DNA of 12,837 nucleotides. It comes from Thermoflexales bacterium (GTDB lineage: Bacteria; Chloroflexota; Anaerolineae; S140-20). Under the pieces are notes generated by a model, which ran no database searches, had not been told where the DNA came from, and worked only from the letters and a program-made list of their open reading frames with translations. Below, one piece after another: positions 1 to 7,369 of this stretch. How positions within the stretch are numbered: position 1 is the first letter of the stretch; each line of letters begins with the position of its first letter. A program made the translations under genes and the position numbers. The stretch covers positions 1-12,837 of the forward strand of contig WFUY01000464.1 of the NCBI GenBank assembly GCA_015484715.1, read 5' to 3'.

Positions 1-633
1 GTCCCGAAGGGCCAGGGGCATGAAGTAGCGCTGACGAGAGATGCGGGTCATCCGCCAGGGGGTCTCGGGCGTCGCAGTGCTAGGGACGTCCACCTTCAGC
101 GCGTCTACGTCGGGCGGGAGGGGGACCTGGAGGAGCCGCCGGGCGAAGAAGCGGGTGAAGTGGATGGCGGCGGTGAAGTCCACTTCTTCGGAGTAGGTCA
201 GGTGGTAGAACTTGTGGGTCTCCAGCGAGACGGCCAGCCCCTTGATGCCGAAGCTGGCCGCCTCCAGGACGGCCCCGATGGTGCCGCTGACCGTGACGCC
301 GCTGCCCAGGTTCTCGCCGTAGTTGATACCGGCCACGAGCAGGGCCGGTCGGCGATAGGCCAGTTCCAGGAGCGCATGCTGGACGACCTGTGCCGGTGCC
401 CCTTCGATGGCGTAGGCGCGGAAGGACCGGGGGCCTACTTCAAGGGTCGTTTCGATGATCCGCCCCGTGGCCGAGGCGGGCATGCTCCGTCCGGCGCCCG
501 TCTGCTGCCAGCGGGGGGCAGCGATCAGCAGGTCCCCCAGATCGTGCACGGCTTCTACGGCGGCCCTCAATCCCGGTGAGGCGATGCCGTCGTCGTTGGT
601 GACGAGGATGAGAGGCCGGTCGCCATCGGTCAC
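1..633 (-). CDS. SurE-like phosphatase, second tandem copy (3' end outside window)
   Basis: SurE-family proteins are metal-dependent 5'/3'-nucleotidases (survival protein E fold). The visible 211 codons start at GTG 633, which overlaps the TGA of the upstream surE as GTGA, with GGGAGTGG just before it. Seen: the metal-binding N-D-D-G near residues 13-16, GINYGENLG (Asn about 104), and the Ser-Gly-Thr loop SGTIGAVLEAASFG. The position of the usual active-site Ser in Q-S-G is Thr here (QTGAG, about residue 45), and the usual GTPADCV segment reads EGAPAQVV. The copy is therefore clearly diverged from its neighbour and may have changed substrate or lower activity (inference). The reading frame is open to the window edge, so the C-terminus is not seen. 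Family call is firm; substrate unknown. Confidence 0.88.
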   Translation of the reverse strand, partial: MTDGDRPLILVTNDDGIASPGLRAAVEAVHDLGDLLIAAPRWQQTGAGRSMPASATGRIIETTLEVGPRSFRAYAIEGAPAQVVQHALLELAYRRPALLVAGINYGENLGSGVTVSGTIGAVLEAASFGIKGLAVSLETHKFYHLTYSEEVDFTAAIHFTRFFARRLLQVPLPPDVDALKVDVPSTATPETPWRMTRISRQRYFMPLALRD

Positions 634-1385
634 CAATCCCACTCCCGTAGTCGGTTCATCAGGTCATAAGCGGTCAGGTCCAGTTGGAGCGGTGTGATGG
701 AGACGTAGTTGTGGGCCAGGGCCCAGATGTCGGTGCCTTCTTCGGGAACGCCCGTGGGGCGGTCCCCCCCGATCCAGTAGTAGGGCTTACCCCGAGGGTC
801 TACCCGCCGCACCAGTTGGTCCCGGTAGATACGTAGCCCCTGGCGGGTGATGAGGACGCCGGCGATCTCCTCTTCGGGGGCGTTGGGCACGTTGACGTTG
901 AGGAGGGTATAGGGAGGGAGCCCTTCCTGGGCGATACGTTGGGCCAGTCGAGCGGTGAATTGGGCGGCGAAGGTGTAGTCGGCATCCCCTCCCTGTCCGT
1001 CCAGAGAGACGGCGATGGCGAGGGCCCCGGCGATGGCCCCTTCCATCGCGGCGGTCACCGTGCCCGAGTAGGTGACGTCGTGGCCCAGGTTGGCCGTGGG
1101 GTTGATGCCGGAGACGACCATGTCAATGGGCTCCTCCACGATGCCCAGGAAGGCCAAGGCAACGGCATCGGAGGGGGCACCGTTGGTGGCCAAGGCCATC
1201 GTCCCGTCGGCCAGCCGGGCCGGTTCTACCCGGAGGGGCTTGTGCATCGTCTTCACGTGGCCGGAGGCGCTCCAGTTGTGGGAAGGGGCCAGGACCGTCA
1301 CCTTGCCCACCTGGCTGAGGGCCTGCTTCAGGGCCAGCAACCCCGGCGCGCCTATGCCGTCATCGTTAGTAACCAAGATGTGCAT
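630..1385 (-). CDS. surE: 5'/3'-nucleotidase SurE
   Basis: SurE removes phosphate from nucleoside monophosphates in the cytoplasm and is linked to stationary-phase and stress survival. The protein is 251 aa, the usual family length. It starts MHILVTNDDG, with metal ligands D8 and D9, S39 in the N-W-S-A-S-G loop, N95 in SGINPTANLG, and the YSGTVTAAMEG segment. All key residues fall at the family positions. The ATG at 1385 has GAGG about 6 nt upstream. It lies 63 nt downstream of the penicillin-binding protein stop on the same strand, and its own TGA overlaps the start of a second surE-like gene, so the three are probably one transcript. I see no terminator between them. Confidence 0.95.
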   Translation of the reverse strand: MHILVTNDDGIGAPGLLALKQALSQVGKVTVLAPSHNWSASGHVKTMHKPLRVEPARLADGTMALATNGAPSDAVALAFLGIVEEPIDMVVSGINPTANLGHDVTYSGTVTAAMEGAIAGALAIAVSLDGQGGDADYTFAAQFTARLAQRIAQEGLPPYTLLNVNVPNAPEEEIAGVLITRQGLRIYRDQLVRRVDPRGKPYYWIGGDRPTGVPEEGTDIWALAHNYVSITPLQLDLTAYDLMNRLREWDW

Positions 1386-1452
1386 CTACATCCTCTTCTT
1401 GAAAGCCGTCGCCGAAGGTTTTGTAGTTGGTGATCTCCAGCGCCGTGATCAT
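1366..1452 (-). CDS. possible 28-aa linker ORF between PBP and surE
   Basis: An ATG at 1452 overlaps the PBP stop codon as ATGA and is preceded by GGAGAGAGGA. It opens a 28-codon frame (MITALEITNYKTFGDGF...) that ends at a TAA 1366-1368, inside the first codons of surE. The peptide composition looks protein-like rather than random, but no family is recognised. It may only carry ribosomes from the PBP stop to the surE start, may be a remnant of a longer gene, or may not be translated at all. Weak call. Confidence 0.22.
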   Translation of the reverse strand: MITALEITNYKTFGDGFQEEDVDAHLGY

Positions 1453-4400
1453 TCCTCTCTCCGAACGAAGATCTTCACCTTGGGGCTCTCGGTCTTGTTC
1501 CCCGCCGCGTCGTAGGCGATGACGTGGATGGTGTGGGCACCGGTGCTCTTGATGATCCAGCGGTCGTTGAAGGGGGCAACCCGGCGGGTGGAGAAGAGTT
1601 CATCGTCAATGTAGAACTCCACCCGGTCCACGGAGATGTTGTCCTGGACCTCAACGTTGACGTTGACCCATTCGTCGTCGCCAAAGATGTACTCGGCCCC
1701 GTCGGGCGGGTAGGTCAGCTCCAGTTCCGGCGGCGTGTTGTCCACCGTCACCTGGATGGTGTGTTGCCGGAAGCTGCCATCGCGGTTGACGACGGTGAGC
1801 TGAAGGCTGTAGAGCCCCTCTTCGATCTGGCTGACATCCCAAAACTCCAGCGGGCCGTTGTCCACCTGATTGCCGTGGTCGGTGCCGATCTGGATCCAGG
1901 CCTCGGGGTTGAGGCCGGCACCATAGGCCAGCCGGTAGAAGTTGAAGTCGCCTCCCCGGGCGTTGCCCACGATGACCACGGCTCCGCTGATGTAGCTGTA
2001 AGGTTGGGGCTCCACAATGGACACCTCAGCGGCGTGGGGGTTGGGACCGTAGACGGTATCCCACTCGGTGGGTGGCAGAGGCCGCTCGTTCTCGATGGCC
2101 CAGTCCAGGGCCTCCGGCGGGTAAACCTCGAAGACCTTTTCCTCCACCAGCTCCGGCGGCGTGTAGACGGTGGCCAGCTTCCCCGTCTCCCGATTGATTC
2201 GGAAGACCTGGTGGATGGTGTCGTAGGTGGTGGGTTCGGTGCCGGGGATGAAGATCTCGGTCACCGTGGGACAGTGGGGGGTGGGCAGGAGGCCGGAGAC
2301 GGCGCAGACCTGCTTCTCCACCAGCCCTTCGGGCCGGGGGAAGTCCACGATGGGTTCGTCGGCCAGGGCGTACTCCATGATCGCCTTCCAGATGGGCGCG
2401 GCCCCTTTGGAGCCGGGCACGTTCTCCATCGGTGTGTTATCGGTGTTGCCCACCCAGACTCCGGCGACCAACTGGGGGGTGTAGCCGATGGTCCAGGCGT
2501 CCACGTAGTCGTTGGTGGTGCCCGTCTTGGCCGCTGCCGGCCGGTTGTTGTCCAGCTCCAGGGCGTTGGGGCAGCCGAAGGCTGCACAACGGGCCTGGCG
2601 GTCCGAGAGAATGCTGTTCATCAGGTAGGCCAGTTGGGGCGAGAGGATGTCGCGCTGCTGCCGTTGACTCTCGTCGTACTGCCAGAGGGTCCTGCCGTTG
2701 CGGTCCTCCACCCGCAGGATGGCGACGGGGTTCAGTTCCCGGTAGCCGGGCCGGCGCTGGGCCTCCGGCACCGGCACCCCCACCATCCGCCCGCCGTTGG
2801 CGAAGACGCTGAAGGCGTAGACCATGTCCAGCAGCGAGACCTCCCCGCCGCCCAAAGTCAGGCTCAGGCCGTAATAGTCCAGCCCCTTGTCCAGCCCGTT
2901 GATGCCCATCCGATGGGCGGTGCGGAGCACGTTGTCAATGCCGGCCCAGTCCATAGCGATGACTGCAGGCACGTTGTAGGAGCGGGCCAGGGCGAGCCGG
3001 AGCCGCTGGGGACCGTGGTACTTCCGGTCGTAGTTCTCCGGCGTGTAGGGGGGGCGGCCCGGCTGGTCGAAAGCTTGACGCACGTCCCAGAAGAGGGTAG
3101 CCGCCGAGTAGCCCTGGGAGAGCAGGGTTACATAGGTGAAAGGCTTGAAAGCAGAGCCGGGCTGGCGCTGCCCATCCACGGCCACGTTGAACTTGCCGTC
3201 AATGGTCTCGTCCCAGTAGTCCAGGCTGCCCACCATCGCCAGGATCTCCCCGGTGCTGGGCCGCAGGACGACCACCGAGGCGTTGGAGACCTGATGGTCC
3301 TTGCCCGCGTCGCGGGCGCGGAGGGGGTAGAGGTAGCGGGCGGCCTCACAGCCATCGGCGATGGCCTCTCGCTGCACCACCTCGGGGTCTTCACCGGAGA
3401 GGCGGCGGACCTGGGCGCGGGCCACGCATTCCGCCTGGGCCTGGAGGTCCAGGTCAATGGTGGTGTAGACCTTCAGCCCGCCTCGGTAGATCTGGTCCGG
3501 CTCCAGCCCCAACTGTTCGCTCAGGAGCCGGACAACGTAGGTGGAGAAGTGGGGGGCGATGATGTCGAAGCGCTGCTCCAGCTTCCGGTACTGGAGCTTT
3601 TCCTTCTTCGCCGCTTCCGCTTCCTCGCGGGTGATGCATCCCTGCTCCGCCATCCGGTCCAGGGCGACTTCCTGGCGCTTCTTGGCCAGAGCGCGGATCT
3701 CCGGGTCGTCGGAGAGGGGCGTGATGGCCGGCGACTGGGGGATGGGGGCCAGCATGGCTGCCTCGGCCGGCGTCAGCTCCGCCGCCGACTTCCCGAAGTA
3801 GATGCGGGCGGCCGCCTCAATCCCGTAGGCCAGGTTGCCGTAGAAGTTGGTGTTCAGGTACCACTCCAGGATCTGGTCCTTGCTGTAACGGCGGGTGATC
3901 TCGGTGGCCAGGATCAGCTCCTTGATCTTGCGGGCGTAGCTGCGCTTCACCCGCTCCTCCGGGGAGATGAGGACGTTTTTGATGAGCTGTTGGGTGATGG
4001 AGCTGCCGCCCTGGATGGGGAGCCCCCGCAGGTTGGAGACGAAGGCGCGGGCGATCCCCTCGGGGTCAAAGCCGGGGTTCTCGTAGAAGGTCTTGTCCTC
4101 CAGGGCGATGGTCACGCACTGGAGGTGAGGGGAGATCTCGGCCAGGGGAACCCAACTCCGGTCGCCGGCGCGGGGGTCAATCACTTCGTAGAGCAGGACC
4201 TTGCCTGTGCGGTCGTAGATCTTGGTTGTTTCGAAGTCCTCCTCGACGACCTGGATCTTTTCAGGCTCCGGGAGGTCGCGGGCGAAGTAGGCGTAGACGC
4301 CGGCCACGGTGCCCACGCTCAGGGCGATGAGCAGGAAGAGGGTTAGGAAGGCGCAGCCGATGCCGCCGGCGGCGAGCCGCAAGGCGACTCCCAAGGGGGT

Positions 4401-4463
4401 TATCTGCCGCTTCTTACGTCGTCGCAGGCGTTGCCAACGGACGATGTGCAGGGTTCGTTTCAT
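1449..4463 (-). CDS. class A penicillin-binding protein (PBP1A type) with C-terminal Ig-like domains
   Basis: Bifunctional peptidoglycan synthase that polymerises lipid II and cross-links stem peptides on the outer face of the membrane. The protein has 1004 aa. Basic N-terminus, one membrane anchor at about 33-60. GT51 glycosyltransferase: catalytic E122 in ALEDKTFYENPGFD, GGSSITQQLIKN (152-163), WYLNTNFYGN (201-210). Transpeptidase: S437-A-F-K440, S495-Y-N497, K646-T-G648. Cysteine pairs C626/C631 and C720/C731 could form disulfides. The last 190 residues or so hold two Ig-like beta domains, one from about 813 and one from about 910 (DNTPPELELTYPPDG, then YDAAGNK). These make it longer than a minimal PBP1A. 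ATG 4463 has an AGGA site upstream and a good promoter at 4531-4558. It leads a unit with the surE genes. Confidence 0.95.
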   Translation of the reverse strand: MKRTLHIVRWQRLRRRKKRQITPLGVALRLAAGGIGCAFLTLFLLIALSVGTVAGVYAYFARDLPEPEKIQVVEEDFETTKIYDRTGKVLLYEVIDPRAGDRSWVPLAEISPHLQCVTIALEDKTFYENPGFDPEGIARAFVSNLRGLPIQGGSSITQQLIKNVLISPEERVKRSYARKIKELILATEITRRYSKDQILEWYLNTNFYGNLAYGIEAAARIYFGKSAAELTPAEAAMLAPIPQSPAITPLSDDPEIRALAKKRQEVALDRMAEQGCITREEAEAAKKEKLQYRKLEQRFDIIAPHFSTYVVRLLSEQLGLEPDQIYRGGLKVYTTIDLDLQAQAECVARAQVRRLSGEDPEVVQREAIADGCEAARYLYPLRARDAGKDHQVSNASVVVLRPSTGEILAMVGSLDYWDETIDGKFNVAVDGQRQPGSAFKPFTYVTLLSQGYSAATLFWDVRQAFDQPGRPPYTPENYDRKYHGPQRLRLALARSYNVPAVIAMDWAGIDNVLRTAHRMGINGLDKGLDYYGLSLTLGGGEVSLLDMVYAFSVFANGGRMVGVPVPEAQRRPGYRELNPVAILRVEDRNGRTLWQYDESQRQQRDILSPQLAYLMNSILSDRQARCAAFGCPNALELDNNRPAAAKTGTTNDYVDAWTIGYTPQLVAGVWVGNTDNTPMENVPGSKGAAPIWKAIMEYALADEPIVDFPRPEGLVEKQVCAVSGLLPTPHCPTVTEIFIPGTEPTTYDTIHQVFRINRETGKLATVYTPPELVEEKVFEVYPPEALDWAIENERPLPPTEWDTVYGPNPHAAEVSIVEPQPYSYISGAVVIVGNARGGDFNFYRLAYGAGLNPEAWIQIGTDHGNQVDNGPLEFWDVSQIEEGLYSLQLTVVNRDGSFRQHTIQVTVDNTPPELELTYPPDGAEYIFGDDEWVNVNVEVQDNISVDRVEFYIDDELFSTRRVAPFNDRWIIKSTGAHTIHVIAYDAAGNKTESPKVKIFVRREE

Positions 4464-4530
4464 CGTGCTTCCTCGCTCATCCGCATCCCGGGGGATTGGT
4501 TGCCCAGCGGTGGCTGAACAGCAACCAAGA

Positions 4531-4558
4531 ATTATACCCCTTGCGGCACCAGATGCAA
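4531..4558 (-). promoter_or_regulatory. sigma70-type promoter of the PBP-surE unit
   Basis: Read on the minus strand: -35 TTGCAT (4558-4553), 16-bp spacer, perfect -10 TATAAT (4536-4531). The expected start is near 4524, giving a leader of about 60 nt before the PBP ATG. Confidence 0.7.
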
Positions 4559-4617
4559 GCTGGAGGCGCTGCGGTGATTACCCACAAGTGAGCGAGAGAG
4601 TGGTCCGTAGCGGGCCG

Positions 4618-4686
4618 TCCACGAATTTCTCACAAATGCAAGAATGAGGCGGTCCTTAATTCGTGTATTCGTGCCCCATTCGTGGA
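4618..4686. repeat. ATTCGTG short repeats with flanking inverted copy
   Basis: ATTCGTG occurs three times on the plus strand (4659-4665, 4667-4673, 4678-4684). The last copy extends to ATTCGTGGA, which is perfectly complementary to TCCACGAAT at 4618-4626. The block lies between divergent promoters and outside any credible gene. Function unknown; it may be a small dispersed intergenic repeat. Confidence 0.55.
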
Positions 4687-4720
4687 TGGCTCGTCTCCCT
4701 ATCTCCAAAGATATGGGTGA

Positions 4721-4797
4721 TCACCGGGGAGGCGCTCTGCTGTTTCCCCTCCTGAGATTGTACTTCAGGCCCGGTGAATCCGCAAGGGGGACGTGCG
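4721..4797. other. nested inverted repeats in the divergent intergenic region
   Basis: TCACCGGG (4721-4728) pairs perfectly with CCCGGTGA (4770-4777). Inside it CCTGA (4751-4755) pairs with TCAGG (4765-4769). A further short stem CCGCA/TGCGG follows at about 4780-4797. No T-run follows, so this is not an intrinsic terminator. The stretch 4464-4838 otherwise holds only the PBP promoter and the ATTCGTG repeats; I see no gene in it. Confidence 0.4.
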
Positions 4798-4838
4798 GTG
4801 GTTCCCTGTGGATGAGGGGGATCGCCGCTGAAAACCCC

Positions 4839-4867
4839 TTCACGAAGACCAAAAATTATGATACAAT
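4839..4867 (+). promoter_or_regulatory. promoter of the rlmD-like gene
   Basis: -35 TTCACG (4839-4844), 17-bp spacer, -10 TACAAT (4862-4867) within an AT-rich patch in otherwise GC-rich DNA. The predicted start near 4874 lies downstream of the long in-frame N-terminal extension, so the true start codon must be further in. A leader of about 130 nt to the ATG at 5004 is implied. Confidence 0.6.
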
Positions 4868-5003
4868 GGAGCCGAAGGCTGCGGATTCCCAGCCCGGAGG
4901 GGGGACGCCTGAGAAGAGGCCGGCGGTGCCTTTATCAGGCTGCTGCGCCGCCTGTTGTGAGCCGGACGAGCTGCCCATCGCCCGGCCGAGAGAGTTGCTG
5001 CCC

Positions 5004-6278
5004 ATGAGACAGGAAGCTCAAGAGAGAACAGTCCCCGAACCGATCGAGTTGGACCTGACGACAATGGCCTATGGAGGAACCGCCCTGGGGCGCTACGAAG
5101 GACGGGCTGTCTTCGTCCCCTACGCCATCCCCGGTGAGACGGTACGGGTGACCCTGGTCGAGGACAAACGTCGCTTCGCCCATGCCCGCTTGCTGGAGGT
5201 ACTGGCCGAGTCGCCGGACCGAATTCCCCCCCGCTGTCCTCACTTCGGTCCGGGACGCTGTGGCGGATGCCAGTGGCAGCACATCAACTATCCGGCCCAG
5301 CTGCGGTGGAAGCGGGAGGTGCTGCGCGATCAACTCCGGCGCATCGGCGGCTTCGAGGATCCCCCTGTCCTGAAGACCCTGCCCTCTCCCTCGCCTTGGG
5401 GCTATCGCAACCGCTTGACGCTCCACGCTCTCCCCGATGGCCGGCTGGGCATGTGGCGGGCCAACAGCCGTGAGATCGAGGCCATCCAGGAGTGCGCCAT
5501 CGCCGACCCCCGCCTGATGGACCTGCTGAGCAGCCTGGACCTGGAACTGCCCGGCTTGCAGCGCCTGACCCTCCGGGCTGGTGCGGCCGAGGATGACCTG
5601 ATGCTCGTCTTCGAGACGGAGGACGACACCCCCCCCGCTCTGGAGGCCGATTTCCCCCTCTCCTGCGTCCTCCTGCTGGAAGATGGCACGCCGGTCAACC
5701 TGATCGGGCGGAACTACGTGACCGAGATCGTGGCCAGCTACCCCTACCGGGTCACGGCAGGACGCTTCTTCCAGGTCAACACCGGCGTGGCCGAGACTCT
5801 GCTTCGGCTGGTGAGCGAGTGGCTGGCTCCCGATGAGACGATGACGGTGCTGGATGCTTACTGCGGCGTTGGCCTGTTCACCCTCCCCCTGGCCGAACGG
5901 GCCGGCTACGTCGTTGCCGTGGAGGCGGATCCCTGGGCCGTGGAGGACCTGCTTGTTAACACCGCCGATCAGGAGAACGTGGAGGTGATCGAAGGATCCG
6001 TGGAGGCGGTGCTGTCCGATCTGGATGTCACGTTCGATGGTGTGGTCGTGGACCCGCCCCGTGCCGGCCTAGATGTCGTCGTGATGGAGGCTCTGGCCGG
6101 GATGCGGCCTGACCGAATCGTCTACGTCTCCTGCGATCCGGCCACGCTAGCCCGGGACCTGAAGCGGCTCACCGACAACGGCTACCGGCTGGTCCAGGTG
6201 CAGCCGGTGGACATGTTCCCCCAGACCTACCACATCGAGAGCGTCAGCCTGCTGACCTGGGCAGGCCACAAAGCCTGA
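5004..6278 (+). CDS. rlmD: 23S rRNA (uracil-5-)-methyltransferase, RlmD/RumA family
   Basis: SAM-dependent enzyme of the TrmA/RlmD family that makes 5-methyluridine in rRNA. From ATG 5004 it has 424 aa. A TRAM RNA-binding domain (about 11-68) is followed by [4Fe-4S] ligands C78, C86, C89 (CPHFGPGRCGGC) and C164 (QECAIADP). The FFQVNTG motif lies at 255-261 and the SAM site LDAYCGVGLF at 283-292. VVDPPRAGLD is at 349-358, nucleophile C377 in YVSCDPAT, and general base E412. The frame is open back to 4644, but the promoter at 4839-4867 excludes those starts. GTG 4926 after GAGAAGAGG is an alternative; ATG 5004 fits the TRAM start best. Its exact target base (U1939, U747 or a tRNA site) cannot be read from sequence. 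Confidence 0.92.
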   Translation: MRQEAQERTVPEPIELDLTTMAYGGTALGRYEGRAVFVPYAIPGETVRVTLVEDKRRFAHARLLEVLAESPDRIPPRCPHFGPGRCGGCQWQHINYPAQLRWKREVLRDQLRRIGGFEDPPVLKTLPSPSPWGYRNRLTLHALPDGRLGMWRANSREIEAIQECAIADPRLMDLLSSLDLELPGLQRLTLRAGAAEDDLMLVFETEDDTPPALEADFPLSCVLLLEDGTPVNLIGRNYVTEIVASYPYRVTAGRFFQVNTGVAETLLRLVSEWLAPDETMTVLDAYCGVGLFTLPLAERAGYVVAVEADPWAVEDLLVNTADQENVEVIEGSVEAVLSDLDVTFDGVVVDPPRAGLDVVVMEALAGMRPDRIVYVSCDPATLARDLKRLTDNGYRLVQVQPVDMFPQTYHIESVSLLTWAGHKA

Positions 6279-6320
6279 TGCCCCTTTCCCGACAGCTCGG
6301 ACTTATGGAGGGTCAACTTG

Positions 6321-7325
6321 ATGATCTGGTCACGTATCTGTGCGGGCAAATATAATCCTCGTAGTATCTTCGGTGGAAACTGCGACTACATTTTCGGGGG
6401 GATTCGACGGATTTCCCTCTTTTTGCTCCTCTTGGCCCTCGCCTTGCTGGCCGCTTGTAAACCGGGCCGGTCCTCTTCCTCTCCCGCCGAAGGGATGACC
6501 GCGCTGGTGTTGGAGGAGAGGCTCCCAGGGCCTCTCGCCTTCGTTTCGGATCGGGATGGAAACCCGGAGATCTATGTAGTGACGCCGGGGAAAGGCGCAC
6601 CGATCAACCGATCCCAGAACCAGGCCGTTGATGCTCTCCCCGCCTGGTCGCCCGACGGCGAGTGGATCGCCTTCACCTCCAATCGGGATGGGAACCCGGA
6701 GGTCTACGTGATGCGGGCGGATGGCTCCGACGTAACTCGCCTGACGGACAACCCAACCTTCGATGGGACGCCGACCTGGTCGCCCGACGGGAAGTGGATC
6801 GCCTTTACGTCTGACCGGGATGGCAACTTCGAGGTCTACGTGATGCGGGCGGATGGGTCGAACCTAAGGAACCTGACCCAAAATCCGGCTCGGGACGGGG
6901 CGCCGGCCTGGTCGCCTGACGGGGAGTGGATCGCCTTCACCTCTGACCGGGACGGCAACCTGGAGGTCTACGTGATGAAGGCCGACGGGTCCGAGGTCAC
7001 CCGCCTAACGGACAACGACGCTTTCGAAGGCATGCTTGCCTGGTCGCCTGATGGGGAGCGGATCGCCTTTACCTCTGACCGGGATGGCAACTTCGAGATC
7101 TACGTGATGAAGGCCGACGGGTCGGAGCCGAAAAACCTGACCCAAAATCCAGCCCGAGATGGAGGGCCGGCCTGGTCGCCTGATGGCGAGTGGATCGTCT
7201 TCACCTCCGATCGGGATGGCAATCCAGAGCTCTACCTGGTCAGAGCCGATGGCTCGGAGCAGGTCCGCCTGACGGACAGCCCATCGGTGGAGAGCAACCC
7301 CACCTGGGGACCATTGGGAAGGTAG
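6321..7325 (+). CDS. TolB/PD40-type beta-propeller lipoprotein
   Basis: Probable secreted lipoprotein. In 334 aa, a basic stretch and hydrophobic core (about 29-45) end in the lipobox L-A-A-C46. A Ser-rich linker and six WD40-like (PD40) repeats follow, each with [AV]F[TV]S[DN]RDGN and most with WSPDGEW and YVM.ADGS. Five repeats are exactly 44 residues apart (Trp codons at 6645, 6777, 6909, 7041, 7173, last Trp 7305), which suits a closed six-bladed propeller. ATG 6321 has GGAGGG 8 nt upstream; TTG 6318 is an alternative. The 28-residue segment before the signal core is unusually long and a later start cannot be excluded. The gene lies 42 nt after rlmD and 44 nt before an ABC ATPase, so it may act with that transporter (inference). 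Ligand unknown. Confidence 0.85.
   Translation: MIWSRICAGKYNPRSIFGGNCDYIFGGIRRISLFLLLLALALLAACKPGRSSSSPAEGMTALVLEERLPGPLAFVSDRDGNPEIYVVTPGKGAPINRSQNQAVDALPAWSPDGEWIAFTSNRDGNPEVYVMRADGSDVTRLTDNPTFDGTPTWSPDGKWIAFTSDRDGNFEVYVMRADGSNLRNLTQNPARDGAPAWSPDGEWIAFTSDRDGNLEVYVMKADGSEVTRLTDNDAFEGMLAWSPDGERIAFTSDRDGNFEIYVMKADGSEPKNLTQNPARDGGPAWSPDGEWIVFTSDRDGNPELYLVRADGSEQVRLTDSPSVESNPTWGPLGR
6645..7304 (+). repeat. five 132-bp coding repeats (propeller blades)
   Basis: Five consecutive 132-bp units begin at the TGG of W-S-P-D-G. Units alternate in type: blades ending VTRLTDN..F (units 1 and 3) alternate with blades ending NLTQNPARDG (units 2 and 4). The amplified unit was therefore probably a 264-bp pair of blades. 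Nucleotide similarity is high over RDGN..E.YVM, suggesting recent duplication or gene conversion. Confidence 0.85.
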
Positions 7326-7369
7326 GGTGACGGAGCCGCAAGTTGATCGGTCTAGAGGGAGCTGCACCG

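Noticed and set aside
1524..4346. 940-codon open frame on the plus strand, opposite the PBP gene
   Set aside because: It is the antisense shadow of a GC-rich, strongly biased gene. The peptide is Val/Gly/Asp/Leu-rich with no domain, while the minus strand carries every PBP motif.
4768..4845. Resemblance to group II intron domains V/VI (GTGAATCC-GCAA, ACGTGCGGT, GAGGGGG...GAAAACCCC)
   Set aside because: The catalytic AGC triad is absent, the lower stem does not pair properly, and there is no reverse transcriptase or intron 5' end.
4644..5003. N-terminal extension of the rlmD-like frame
   Set aside because: The promoter at 4839-4867 lies inside it, and the translated segment has no similarity to the family, whose TRAM domain begins after 5004.
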